A DNA stretch of 64,000 bases from contig JAACJM010000012.1 of assembly GCA_013368315.1 (NCBI GenBank), positions 310,001 through 374,000 on the forward strand. Reading direction: 5' to 3'. The DNA is from Tetrapyrgos nigripes (taxonomy: Eukaryota; Basidiomycota; Agaricomycetes; Agaricales; Campanellaceae). Below, piece after piece: positions 35,927-47,129 of the stretch. The notes beneath the pieces were generated by a model that made no database searches, had not been told where the DNA came from, and worked only from the letters and a program-made list of their open reading frames with translations. A program made the position numbers and the translations under genes. Every line of letters starts with the position of its first letter. Position 1 is the first letter of the stretch.

Positions 35927-37480
35927 ATGACTCGACTCGAAGAGGTCTGTCTCCCTTTTTTTTTCTCCAAAATTTCTTGTTTTCATTTCTTGATGCAGAC
36001 AATCTCTGAACTAGAGCGTCTGCAGTTTGGCAACTCGGAGCAATCAAAATTGAAGAACTCGTCAAAATGCCAGCAGAGTACGGAACGCTCTGGGAACATA
36101 GATTCCGCAGAACGTCAGCAACTTCTTTCTTCCGACCTCTCGTCTCTGATATTTTGAACCCTAGATGATGAGCCTATTTTGAAAGAGTCACGGCGTCGAT
36201 TTGTGCTGTTCCCTATTCAATACCCAGACGTGAGTGCTTTAATTTTCCAGTACCGTGAGGTTGAACTCCTCATTTGTCTCAGATATGGCAAATGTACAAG
36301 AAGGCCCAAGCCTGCTTCTGGACGTCTGAAGAAATAGACCTTTCTCATGACCTAGTGGACTGGAAAACTCGGCTAACATCCAATGAACGGTTTTTTATCT
36401 CACATATCCTTGCCTTCTTCGCTGCCTCTGATGGCATAGTGAACGAAAACCTAGTCGAGCGGTTCTCAAGTGAAGTTCAGGTCGCCGAAGCTCGCACATT
36501 TTACGGTTTCCAAATCATGATGGAGAATATTCATTCAGAGACCTATTCACTCCTCATCGACACCTATATCAAAGACCCAGATGAACGTGACTATTTGTTC
36601 GACGCAATGGAGACGATACCGTGTGTCAAGAAAAAGGCGGAATGGGCTCTGAAATGGATATCCGACACCAAAACTTCGTTTGCAGAGAGGCTGATTGCTT
36701 TTGCTGCTGTAGAGGGCATTTTCTTCTCTGGAGCTTTCGCAGCTATTTTCTGGATCAAGAAACGTGGCTTGATGCCGGGATTAACGTTTTCAAATGAGTT
36801 GATCAGCAGAGACGAAGGGATGCACACGGACTTCGCCTGTCTGCTGTTCTCCCACATTCAGAGGCGACCGCACCCACATACCATTAGGCTAATCATAACG
36901 GAGGCTGTAGAAATTGAACACGAGTTTATGACAGGTGGCTATCTGCTTGGTGCTCTCAAATCACAAGGTTTTCGTAGATTTCGAGTGTTCGTAGATCTGC
37001 CCTACTTTGCTCGCCTTTACCTCTCGTGAGAGGTCGGAGACGCCAAAGTATGCCATCCTACAGCTCTTGATGTCCACGAAAATCCTGAGGTAGTCGTGTA
37101 GCTCCCGTGCAAATTTACTGATCAATGTCCTCGTAGAATCGCTACCGGTGGGACTCATTGGGATGAATGCGTCTCTGATGTGCCAGTACATTGAATTCGT
37201 CGCAGACCGTCTCTTGTTGTCGCTCGGGGTAGAAAAAGTGTATAATGCAACGAATCCGTTCGATTTCATGGACATGATATCGCTTCAAGGCAAAGCCAAC
37301 TTCTTTGAAAAGCGTGTTTCCGACTACAAGAAAGCACACATCAACCCCTCAGTGTGGTCAACGCCCCAATCCCAGTCACCGGTGTCAGGAGAAAGGACAT
37401 TGTGAGTTGTCTGTCTGTAGCCAGTCTTACCTACATCTGACTGTGTCTTCACTGTCAGTACAATCGATGAGGACTTCTAG
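35927..37480 (+). CDS. RNR2: Ribonucleoside-diphosphate reductase small subunit
   Basis: The R2 subunit carries the di-iron/tyrosyl radical for making dNTPs. A short first exon (MTRLEE) and a poorly conserved second exon lead to [40 protein letters not shown]. Metal and radical landmarks: [48 protein letters not shown] (radical tyrosine region), [15 protein letters not shown], and [11 protein letters not shown] joined to [20 protein letters not shown]. The C-terminal tail FTIDEDF is the R1-binding peptide. The N-terminus is shorter than in many fungal R2 proteins. The intron 36935-37136 is 202 nt, about four times the local norm, and contains a foldback. An MCB box lies upstream. Confidence 0.92.
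36966..37086. repeat. Imperfect foldback inside an RNR2 intron
   Basis: Arms of about 60 nt meet at 37026-37027. Next to the 2-nt loop, ACCTCTC (37019-37025) pairs with GAGAGGT (37028-37034); further out TACTTTG (37003-37009) pairs with CAAAGTA (37044-37050), and TTTTCGT (36969-36975) with ACGAAAA (37076-37082). By eye about two thirds of the arm positions pair. It could be an old inserted MITE or a selected RNA hairpin. Confidence 0.6.
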
Positions 37481-37813
37481 ATTCCTGCCACTTGATTTGC
37501 ATTTCTGATCTTATCTATACACTATTGGCAACCTGCATACTCTACTATTTCTCTATAATTGCGCCTCAGACGAGCATTTATGTATCCGGATACAATACCT
37601 TCTCCCCACTCCCTTGGATACCTAGACAACACTAACCCTTTATTGTATTGGTAACATAACACACTCTACTCTCTTAAAATACTGAAGCATAGTACCCCAA
37701 TCATCACATTATTGCACAGAGAACGCTCGCATCGAGAACTTGAACTACTATACTGGAAAGGAAATATTATTGATGCTACATTACTGAACACTTTGTACAT
37801 TGAGGTTGGTTGA
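37481..37813. other. Converging 3' regions of RNR2 and RBG1
   Basis: About 330 bases of AT-rich sequence, with nothing else recognisable. Confidence 0.4.
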
Positions 37814-39598
37814 CTACTTCTTCGATATGTGGACGACTGTGCGAATCCAATCAGTCAAGGGTAGTGCAAGCCGGGGACAAGTTTGGACATACCATCTTCA
37901 TCTTCTAATACATGATCCAATCCGACCTTTTGTCCTCGAGAGTGCTTTGCACTCGCACCCCACACAACAGCACTGAAGAACTGTCAGCAATAAGCACACA
38001 GAGAAAGGTCTACTCTTACTATTTCATTTGCTTCGCAATCTCCTTGTGAATGGCGTTACAGAAATCCTCCACTGTACACTTTCCCCTACGTAGAACCACG
38101 GGTGCTGAATAATCAGGTGCTAGCCCTCGAGGTTTCGTGTACGCCCGGACTAGATTGAGCGTTTTCCACATTTGGTCGATCAGCTCGTCGATGTTCAGCC
38201 ACTCCTTGGAAGATATCGGTACAGAGTTGGGGATTTTGTACCTAGGCACATTTGAGATAAAGGTCAGAAATTTTTGTTTGGAAACTCACAGTAGGTCAAG
38301 CTCTTCTATTGAAATTGCATCAATCTGTTCAAGTCTGAGTATTTGTGGGCTGGTTGAGAAAGGATACGACGCACTTTGTTCAAGACCTGTGTAGAATTAT
38401 ATGAGTGCTAGAACCCTTTAAGGAAAACGTGTAAGACATACGTATATTGCCGGAATGTATACTCTTCAAGCTACAGTCAGACAACGTAAAGGCGCAAATA
38501 ACGCATCTACGCACCGATTCCCTTCAACGACATCCACCAAGTCATCGGCTGTAGCATCTGGTTGTCTGATAGACACGTCGGCATTGCTGATTCTGTATTC
38601 ACTAAGAACAGCTTTGATTTCGTCGTGATCAATATTTGTGAGTGGAACGGTATTGGTGATGGCGATACCGCCACGATCCTTCTTGCGGACTACAATGTTG
38701 GGTGGCTGTTTGTTCAAACGGATGCCGAAACCTTCCAATTCGCCTTCAATGACCTTTTTGTCGCCCAAAGGTTTGAGGACGTCGAGAACAATGAAGATCA
38801 AGTTACAGGTACGGGCCACTAGGAAAGCGACGTCATTTATAGAGTTGTTGCAATAAGAACAGCGACAACCGTACCTGCAATGACTTGGCGACCACGACCT
38901 CGATTATCGTTTGCACCTTCAATAATACCAGCTGATAGAATGGATTAGAAAGGATGATGCGGTAAAAGTACTAATGTGAGCATACGCAAATCCAAAATCT
39001 GTATTGGCGCGCCATGAACCTTCACAGTTCCAGGTACAGTTGTCAAAGTCGTGAAATCGATTTCAGATGTCTCAGAATGTGTTCCGGTAAGTTTTGACAT
39101 TAAAGTTGACTGAGGGGCAGGATTAGTATGAGTAGGAGTGGGGCGGAGTGAACGAACCTTCCCGACTGAGGGGAAGCCAACGAATCCAACAGAAGCAATA
39201 CCTGTTCTTGGAGTAGATGAGACACGACGAGTCGATATGGAGGTGACGCATTACCGGGCAACATCGAAACCAATTCCACCACCACCACCTCCTCCGCCAG
39301 AGGGACCAGAGATAAGTTCGCGTCGAAGCTTTGCTAGTTTAGCCTTTAGCTGACCAAGATGGTAGCTGGTGGCCTTATTTTTTTGGGCTAGAGGAACATT
39401 GAAAAACTGACTTGAATGAAGATCTGTGGAAACCCACTTCTGGCCTAGAGCAATATGAGTGGAATGTCGAGAATGACAACACTGTATGTAACCTACCATT
39501 TCATCCTCGACTTCCTTTCAAAAAAAAAAAAGATCAGTAACACTGTATGGAAAATAGAGAACAATGAGATGTACCTTGATCTTCTGAACAGTGGTCAT
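37814..39598 (-). CDS. RBG1: Developmentally regulated GTPase Drg1/Rbg1
   Basis: OBG-like translational GTPase that works with a DFRP partner on stalled ribosomes. Exon 1 (from 39598) gives MTTVQKIK and continues [33 protein letters not shown], the DRG N-terminus. A glycine run (GGGGGGGG) precedes IGFDVARTG. G-motifs: G1 [21 protein letters not shown]3 [19 protein letters not shown]4 NKID in YIPAIYVLNKIDAIS. The DRG-specific insert SILKP-like segment is [31 protein letters not shown]. The C-terminal TGS domain is [38 protein letters not shown]. It ends HISKK. About nine introns. Divergent from KCH1. Confidence 0.93.
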
Positions 39599-39881
39599 TT
39601 TTGAGAGTGGAGAGTTGGAGTGTAAACACTAGAAGTATTGTTAGAAGGATTCTTTTGTTGGAAAATGTTATTGTGTGAGTGACGTGACAAGCAACCGGGT
39701 AACAGTCAAGTAACAGTCGTAACAGTTTGACTTCTGACATCGTTGGCCACCACGTCCTACTCTCTTTAACTCCCACCGTCGCTCTCTCTTCTTTATGCGA
39801 CTGGCTCGCTCTCGCTGCACCCCCAGTCTTTAACGTCTCTCCAGCGCCAACCAGTTTTTCCCCCAACAATCCTTATCAAAC

Positions 39882-41820
39882 ATGTGCTTTGGAGGTCCGA
39901 AGTGGAAACGAGAGGTAGTGCCCGACCATAAGGTATTTTTTCCTTCTTTTTGGCCTCAGCCAGTACTTATCCTTTCTCAGTTTGACTTTATCGACACTCG
40001 CGAGTTCACGGACAATGGGTTCATGATGCGCGCAAAGTGCGCCCAAGCTTCTTTTCCATCTTTTGTCTCTCATTGTATTCCCGCCCAATAGGTACCTGTG
40101 GCTCTACATCATCGTTCTCAAGTCATTCTTGGTCTACGTTTCCGATATCTTCACCGCTATCACCATGTTGACCACTACATCTTGGTCAAACGAAATCTTT
40201 AATCACTGTCAAGACCTTGGCTGTGTTAGCATTCCTTTCAATGTTGGGAAATGGCTGTTTGTCGGGTGTATCATATTCTCCTTCCTTCTGGTAGGTCTCT
40301 ACTTCTGTGGTAGACTGATAGCAGTGTTTAATTGCATCTATAGCTTGCATATGAGTCCCGAAAGGCAAGGAAGATTATTACTAGTAGAGATATCTCCTAT
40401 GCCTTCACAAACGTTATGGCCAACAACTATTACTCCCTTCGTACGTTTCTATGAAATCTTTGGTCATCGTTCTGTCTTGACGACGTTATCAGGGTCGTAC
40501 GACCATTTCTGTTTCTTCGATCATATCAGCAATTCCACGAAAACAAGCGACGACTTTGCCTTCTTTGTGTTCTTCACGTTCAAGAGTGCGTTTTTTTCCT
40601 CTGGTTCACTTTTCCGTTTCTGACTACCATGTAGGTTGGAAGCGTGTATTACTGGCTGATGGCCCTCGTCAAACCATCAACGCTCTGACCCTGTACGCAA
40701 TTTATTTAAGTCACAAGGATGACGGTGATTGGTGGGATATCCAAAAGTATTTCGACAACAACAGTTTGTCCACCTCAGCCCTGACTGTCACCACCTTCTT
40801 CACTGTCGTCGTCTTCCTTGGTTCTCTTCTACTGCTCATTGTAGCTGGAATTTGCTATGTTCCTTTATTGATGCACATCCGTGGCAATCTGAAAGTGAGA
40901 TAGTGCTTTCTCCTTCACAGTGTTCAGTTTGTTGATCTCTCTTCAGGAATACTGCTGTCACAAAGTAGACAAGGTAACTATCTTCTTTTGAACGTTGGCA
41001 TCATTCTTGGATTGATTTTGTTCTGTAGCGTATCAGTGCCATCATCAAGCGCAAGCAGAAGCAACGTCTCGCCGAAGCTACCAAGTTGGCTCAGAAGGAA
41101 GCTATGGGAGATTATTCTCATTTGAAGAATAAGAAGGGAGAGATTGTTGGCAAGCCTCTTCCCCAGCCTACTCTTCCCAATCTCTCTGTCGACGATGACG
41201 ACGACGCTTCATCATTGCACACGCGCGGCCCTCCTCCAAGTGTATATACCCAAGACTACTTCGCCGCCTCCGAAAGCGGGTATCCTCCTCCTATGCCAGC
41301 TTTCAACCCCTACTCTCATCAACAAACAGGCTCAGTCACCCAACTCAATCCATCATTGCCTAACTTCGGTCGCGAGGACTCCCTCTACAACTATGCACCC
41401 CAAGGGTACCACGATGATGATTCCGACAGTGTTGCTCATCTCACTGGAACTGCTGCTCCATTTGCCGGCGCTGGTCATATAGCTGATTCCGGCTACCCGA
41501 ATCCTTATAGCCCAGCGCCTGGACAGGCTCACTTTGACCCACATGATGTGTATCAAGGACATGCTGCCATGTCGAGTCCTGCTCCGGATGCCTCCAGAAA
41601 TGGGCTAGGCTACGGTGACCCCCGTATGGCCAATGATTATCGCACGCACACTCCGGCCAATGATTATCGTACGCACACCCCTGCTAATGATTATCGCACA
41701 TATACTCCTGCGAACGACTATCGTACGCATACTCCATCGAACGCCGATGGTATGTACATGAATGGACAACAGCATCATGGGTACGGGCATGGGCAAGGGC
41801 AAGGTGGATTCGCGATGTAG
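39882..41820 (+). CDS. KCH1: Fungal Kch1/Prm6-type potassium transporter
   Basis: Plasma-membrane protein of the fungal Kch family, which in yeast supports low-affinity K+ influx linked to calcium uptake. It starts MCFGGPKWKREVVPDHKFDF IDTREFTDNGFMMRAK, then YLWLYIIVLKSFLVYVSDIF TAITMLTT (first membrane helix), WLFVGCIIFSFLL, LAYESRKARKIITSRDISYA FTNVMANNYYSLR, FFTFKSWKRVLLADGPRQTI NALTLYAIYL and a last helix FTVVVFLGSLLLLIVAGICY VPLL. A charged segment (IIKRKQKQRLAEATKLAQKE) and a long Pro/Tyr-rich tail follow. The tail contains four copies of ANDYR-T-[HY]-TP near 41630-41740 and ends GHGQGQGGFAM. About seven introns. Confidence 0.87.
41631..41740 (+). repeat. Four tandem 27-nt coding repeats in KCH1
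   Basis: The codons encode ANDYRTHTP, ANDYRTHTP, ANDYRTYTP, ANDYRTHTP in a row. Third positions differ between copies (GCC/GCT/GCG for Ala), so the array is not brand new and the peptide appears to be kept. Confidence 0.8.
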
Positions 41821-42085
41821 TCTTACTCTTTTTTCCCTTCTGGTTTCACGAACATTTTTATATTCCACTTCTACATACTGTTTGCACTTCTTTAGGGAGG
41901 TTCTCTCACTGCGGTTGTTCACTCAGATTGTCAAATAGGTGTACAACAGTTGGTATAAGATTATAATACAGCGTAGATCACGTATCCCTTCGATAGGAGA
42001 TTCAAATATAGAACGAGTATCCACTAGTCCGACCTTAAGTATTGGATAATTAAGCAAGTGTACATAGAGAACCAGTGCATAACTA

Positions 42086-43006
42086 TTAACTGAGTTTGCT
42101 CCAGACCACGATGATAATGAGGAGAACGAGGATGGCAATGATAGCCCCGGTCACTGCGCGCTGTTGATACATCCTGTGGGTTACCAAAATCTATGATCAG
42201 AGTCGGTCTCGCAAGACTCGGAGATCAGTCAAAACGAAACGTTACCTTCTGATCATACTTGACAGTGTATTTGAAGCACGGGAGATGGAATTGTTGGCGA
42301 CCTCGAGCTGTAGAAATGCGTGAGCAGCCTAGTAGGCACAAGAAATAAATACACCCATACAGTGCTCCTCGAATTCTCAATCTGCTCCCTCTGCTGCCTA
42401 AGATTCATCAAAATATCTGCACCTTGGTTTTCTGTCTCCAAAGCAAGTCGTTGGGAGTCTTGCAGACGTTTAGTGCCATCTTCCAACAGAGCGTTTCCGG
42501 CCAATAACCGTGAGCGGTCACCATATGGTTCGTCTGATGAAGGATATGCAGAGCGAGATGAGGAAGAGCCCAAAAGACTCGAACGAGCAAGCGATGCATG
42601 CAAATCCTTGGACATCTTCTTGTAACGAGCCAATTCACCCTTTGCAGACCTGAGACGGGCCTGGTACTGAGGACGAAGGGATTGAGGGATTCCTTGTATC
42701 TCTATGTCCATTTGAGAGACCTGGTTGGAGCATTAGGTTACTTTTTTACTTATGAAACGCCATATTTTGTGTATCGACTTGCCATTTCATCTGCTTCATC
42801 GAGTTCCATCTCTGCTCTTCGTAAAGCTGCCTTGCGTTGTTCTATGTGTGGATAGGTCAGGGAAATGAGAATGATGTTGGAGCGAGTAGTATGGACTTGC
42901 CGCCATCCTGGTCCTTGTCTCCCTCGAGCTTCTCGCGAATGGTCTCTATGAATTGTTTGAAATCCTGTTCATAAGAGTCGAATAGAGTAGTGGGTGATGA
43001 ATCCAT
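42086..43006 (-). CDS. VTI1: v-SNARE Vti1
   Basis: Qb-SNARE of Golgi, endosome and vacuole fusion. It begins MDSSPTTLFDSYEQDFKQFI ETIREKLEG, typical of the Vti1 N-terminal helical domain. Then come EQRKAALRRAEMELDEADEM ISQMDIEIQGIP and AKGELARYKKMSKDL. The SNARE helix spans LLEDGTKRLQDSQRLALETE NQGADILMNLRQQREQIENS RST, and continues over an intron to EVANNSISRASNTLSSMIRR M. The C-terminal anchor is AVTGAIIAILVLLIIIVVWS and the protein ends KLS. Four or more introns. It shares a 147-bp promoter with EMC3. Confidence 0.92.
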
Positions 43007-43153
43007 AACGGTGGTGTAGAAGAACGAGAAAAGGAATCCGCCAGGGAGGTGAGAGGTAGGAGCTAGGGTCAGTGCCGCTGCGTAATGCGGCACGGCTGAG
43101 GCACAATGTGTCCAAAAAAGGAAATAGATTCCCTGCTCCCTTTTGCAATAACC

Positions 43154-44246
43154 ATGTCAGCGTCAGCGTAAGAAACACGTCGAATTTCCCTTCTATGCTC
43201 TTATTGACCACTTTACATCCAGGGTTTCGCTGTATCTCGATCCCCAGATACGGGATTGGGTATTATTCCCCATTACGTTGGTCATGGTAGGAATTGAACG
43301 TGTTTGTACGGTGGAACGAAGACTGACAGTGTGCAGATACTCGTAGGGGTGCTCAGACACTATGTTGTCGTTTTACTCCAGTCTCCTCCAAAACAACAAT
43401 CCAAGGCTGTTGTGCGTGAGCAGTGAGTAGTCCGTAGCTTCACTCTTGGATCAAGTGTTCACTTTTACTCGTCTACACAGACGCGCCCTAGTCCGCTCTC
43501 AAATCCTCCGAGCGACATCAAGCAACTCTCCCATACCACCATCCTCTTACATGTCTATATCCCATCATCTCTCAGATGCCTTCGAAGCTGGTAGTTACCT
43601 TAAAGACGGACCTCCAAAAGCAGGCGACGCCCCAGCTGCTCCTCTCAATCCTATGACTGACCCTGCAGCCATGGAGGGAATGATGGGGGGATGAAAACAC
43701 AAATGGTGATGATGGTTCCGCAAATGGTCATCATGGGTTGGATTAATTTCTTCTTCCAAGGATTTGTCCTAAGTGCGTCCTCTTTTTCTTTCTGTCTTCC
43801 GTTTTCATGCTCACCACTCCACGTCGTAATAGTTAAACTCCCATTCCCGCTAACACTCGGTTTTAAATCCATGCTTCAGCGTGGAATTGAGACCCCCGAC
43901 ATGGATGTACGATGGGTGTCTTCCCTTTCGTGGTATTTTCTCAACTTTTTTGGATTGAACGGTTTATATCGTCTTTTGCTTGGAGGTGACAACTGTAAGT
44001 GACGATATTGGCTTGGCGTCCTTATTTTGTCTAATTCTCTACACCTTTCCAGCTGCCGATTCTTCTTCCGCTATGATGGCCTCTCCGTTTGCAGCTGCAG
44101 GCGCTGCGCAACCTGGACAACCGCAGGATTTTAATAAGTTGTTCAAAGCGGAAAAGGAACATTTGGCTTTTGCAGAGGGTCTTTATTCTTGGGTTGGGGA
44201 TGGTGTGGAAGACCGAGTGCTGAGTAGATACGGTGAAAGTGCCTAA
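43154..44246 (+). CDS. EMC3: ER membrane protein complex subunit 3
   Basis: Emc3 is the YidC/Oxa1-like insertase subunit of the EMC, which inserts tail-anchored and multi-pass proteins into the ER. Exon 1 (MSASA) splices into VSLYLDPQIRDWVLFPITLV M, then ILVGVLRHYVVVLLQSPPKQ, EQRALVRSQILRATSSNSPI, KAGDAPAAPLNPMTDPAAME GMMGGMKTQMVMMVPQMVIM GWINFFFQGFVL, KLPFPLTLGFKSMLQRGIET PDMDVRWVSSLSWYFLNFFG LNGLYRLLLG. These are the three EMC3 membrane helices and the conserved cytosolic loop. It ends with a helical tail (DFNKLFKAEKEHLAFAEG) and RYGESA. The 43154 start is preferred because it joins in frame to the first helix. Confidence 0.93.
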
Positions 44247-44554
44247 TAACTTTATTATTCCTGAGTAATGCGAGGATTTCTTGTTGGTCGCGATACAAAA
44301 GAGGGGAAAAGACAACACTGATTACTGTTTGTACAGCTACATTGGAACGGGCTGCATATATAGGAATTACAACAAGCAAATATGTTTGGGAATATGGACA
44401 GGTCCACACGATCCACCAGAGAGATAAAAACATGTAGATATGTACAAGAAAGCAATGCTATATCTTGATTAAAGTTGAGTGAGCGCCCTTTGAAAACATG
44501 AAACCCGGTCGACTCACAGTAATGAATCTCGAATACAATCGACTATGCGGCAGT
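44247..44554. other. Converging 3' regions of EMC3 and NCS1
   Basis: About 308 bases. Nothing beyond AT-rich 3' flanks is seen. Confidence 0.4.
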
Positions 44555-45386
44555 CTATACCAGACCGTCGTATAGTGAGAGCGCCTAGAAAGCGGGTCAG
44601 AATCCATAGCCTGGAAGTCGTCAGTCAGTCAACCTACCTGTACGATTGTCGGATCCTGTTTACTGCCTTCAACAAACTCCTCAAACGTTAGCTTGGCGTC
44701 CTTGTCCCGATCCATATTTCGGAAGATCTTATCGACGCGCTATGTGCCAAGAATTAGCTGTGAAGGCCTGGAACTGACGGATTCTGCCCACCTTCTCGGG
44801 TGTATCCTCGTCTGCAGGAAGCTTAACCATCTCGCCAGTCATCTTGTATATTGAAGCAACGATTTGCAGCATCTCATCATAGGTGATTGTTCCGTCCTTG
44901 TCAATGTCATATAACTGGAAAGCCCCTGGAGATGAGTTTAGAACCAGGGTCAGATATCGATGGAGCGAGGATACGCACATTTGAGTTTCTCATCTAAACG
45001 GCCCCTGCTTGTGACGCTGAGTGCACATATGAACTCCTTGAAATCGATGGTGCCGTTCTTGTTCTCGTCAAAGACGTCGAAAACATAGTCTGCGAATTCT
45101 GCAGGATCACCGAATGGAAAGAATTGCTTGTATATGCGACTAAACTCTTCCTTGTCGAGCTGGCCAGATGGGCAATCTTTGCGGAAACCCTTGTACCTGG
45201 AGAGAGGATGAGATGAAGGATAATGGTAGCAGTAGTAGCGATATGAACCATTGCTGCAGCTCCTTCTTGTCGACTGCAGGGAAGATTAGCGAGAAATACG
45301 ACAGAGAGCAAGAGTGACGGACAATAGGTGTTCTTTTGGAGGTCAGCCAGCTGTTCTGGAGATAGTTTTGACTGAGATTTGCCCAT
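44555..45386 (-). CDS. FRQ1: Neuronal calcium sensor 1 / frequenin homologue
   Basis: Small myristoylated EF-hand protein that activates phosphatidylinositol 4-kinase in yeast. [21 protein letters not shown] carries the N-myristoylation glycine and the frequenin N-terminus. Then [47 protein letters not shown]-hand 2 ([16 protein letters not shown]), EF-hand 3 ([20 protein letters not shown]), EF-hand 4 ([15 protein letters not shown]), and the C-terminal [21 protein letters not shown]-hand 1 lacks good calcium ligands, as is usual in the family. Several short introns. Confidence 0.94.
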
Positions 45387-45530
45387 GATGGAAAGAGTGC
45401 AAGATGTTAAGTAAATGATGACAGTGGGAACTATGGATGGTCCATGTGGACCGGAGAACCGTGTCTACTCTGTTAGCTACTACGACGATTCTCATGTGCT
45501 ACATCGAGGGCTCCGTCGACCAGGCTGTCA

Positions 45531-46927
45531 ATGTCTGTCCTATGTGCAAAGTATTTCCACACCAGAGGCATGTACACAGCTCTGCCACCCGTACTTCTCA
45601 CCAACCCCCTCTCCAGGTGTCCCCACATACGCGAGGTCTGTCGCAACCGCACTTACCATCCCCGGATAGACGTCCTCTTCCTCAAGAACGCTGAAGGTCC
45701 ATTCTCTCTTCATTCTCCTTTATTCTTCCTCTCATCCGTCCCTCACAGTCGACTGCTTCAATGGCTGTGGCTACTGCAAGGTGCGTCCCCAATTCCACGC
45801 GTTCTTCTCTATCTCTTATCGCCATCTCTCCGCAGTGGGCACGCACGAATCCGCCTTCAAAGTCAGCCGGTTATAACAACCCCGGCTGGCCTGGATGTTG
45901 CCGACCTCCAGCGCCTACCGAACACCGGATGATCCAACTCGCAGAATGGAAATCAGTTAGCATGATCCATCATGTTCCTATTCCTCCGGAAGTCAAGGCC
46001 ACTCTCGACAGCCTCTCCGCTTGCAAGCCGTCTCCTGCCCCGTCCTCCACTGCTGCTCGTTCTCCGACAAGTCCAAGGCCATCCATGCCGGTGCTTGATC
46101 GGAAAAACAGTGCAGGTGGGAGTCCTCCCACAAAGTCCAGTATCGTCCCAGTGAGGGCCTCTGGCTCCTCCTTAGCCGCCAAAAGCCGCTCGGGCGCCAG
46201 TCCCAAGTTAGCTGCCGCTTCTCTTTCAGGCAGTCTCTCCAGAAGTACCGGGTCCACCCTTTCCTCCTCTTCCCCTCCCATGGACCAAATTGGATCGCGC
46301 CGGGCGCCTATCTCAGACGCGACGGATAAATCACGATCAACTCACCACTCTCCTAGCCGAAAGCAGCCTGATCTCGACAACTCTGCAACACCACGACGCA
46401 ATTCAGCCAGTCGATCGTCCACTTCGCCTTCTACGCCAACCTCTAAACCCACACCAGAGACTACTAGAACCATCACGGGCCAGTCTCCAGAAAGACGTCG
46501 GACCACTCCTTCCTCTGCTCCTGCTTCATCTCCGACTGTCAAGACCTCCGCCACTTCTCGACCCAGTACAGGTGATAGATCGGCTCCGGCTGCCACGACC
46601 CAACGAACCCCGAAGAAGGATGACAACATGTCAAGTGCTGCGAGTAGCGCTGGAAGCGAATCTCGTTCTTCCGATTTCTCGGATAGCACCATTACTTCGG
46701 ATGGAGGGTTTACAGATTATCTGTCCGATGAGTCAGAGGCTGAGCTGCAGAGGCAGGCAGAAGCCAAAGCGGCTCTCATAGCTCAGATGCAGGCTGAAGA
46801 ATCAGAGTTTAAGGCTGCTCGTCAGCAACTTGCTCATGTAGACTTACGCCCTCCAAAGTCATGGACACCCACGAATATTACGAATAATACTGCACGACTT
46901 GCGCAAGCCAGCGGTGCGAAAGGTTGA
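45531..46927 (+). CDS. Cysteine-rich N-terminus with long disordered tail, unknown
   Basis: I do not recognise this family by name. Read through two introns it gives SRCPHIREVCRNRTYHPRID VLFLKNAE, then VDCFNGCGYCKWARTNPPSK SAGYNNPGWPGCCRPPAPTE HRMIQLAEW. That is a compact array of cysteines and aromatics that looks like a small metal-binding module. From about codon 100 on there is a 300-residue Ser/Thr/Pro region, then SDYLSDESEAELQRQAEAKA and a helical QMQAEESEFKAARQQLAHV. The tail ends LARLAQASGAKG-like (NTARLAQASGAKG). An ATG at 45761 gives a longer uninterrupted frame but loses the cysteine module, so I prefer the spliced model. The exact start is uncertain (45531 or 45570). Confidence 0.55.
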
Positions 46928-47129
46928 GATGGAGGTCAGGGATAGAGAGCATGGACAATTTCCAAGGGTTGCGTGGTGATCCTTTAGTATATTGGTGTTT
47001 GAATGGAGATGCCAAGTATTCAGGGCTTGCGTTTATTCTTTTCTTTTCTTTACATCTGTACTTGTAACATGCATGGAGATAGCCGTACACAGTAGTTGCA
47101 CGTGTGAATGACCTACTTATGACCTTGAC

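Noticed and set aside
45761..45820. ATG at 45761 as the start of the cysteine-rich protein
   Set aside because: The first 19 codons would be intron sequence; splicing upstream gives a conserved-looking cysteine module instead.
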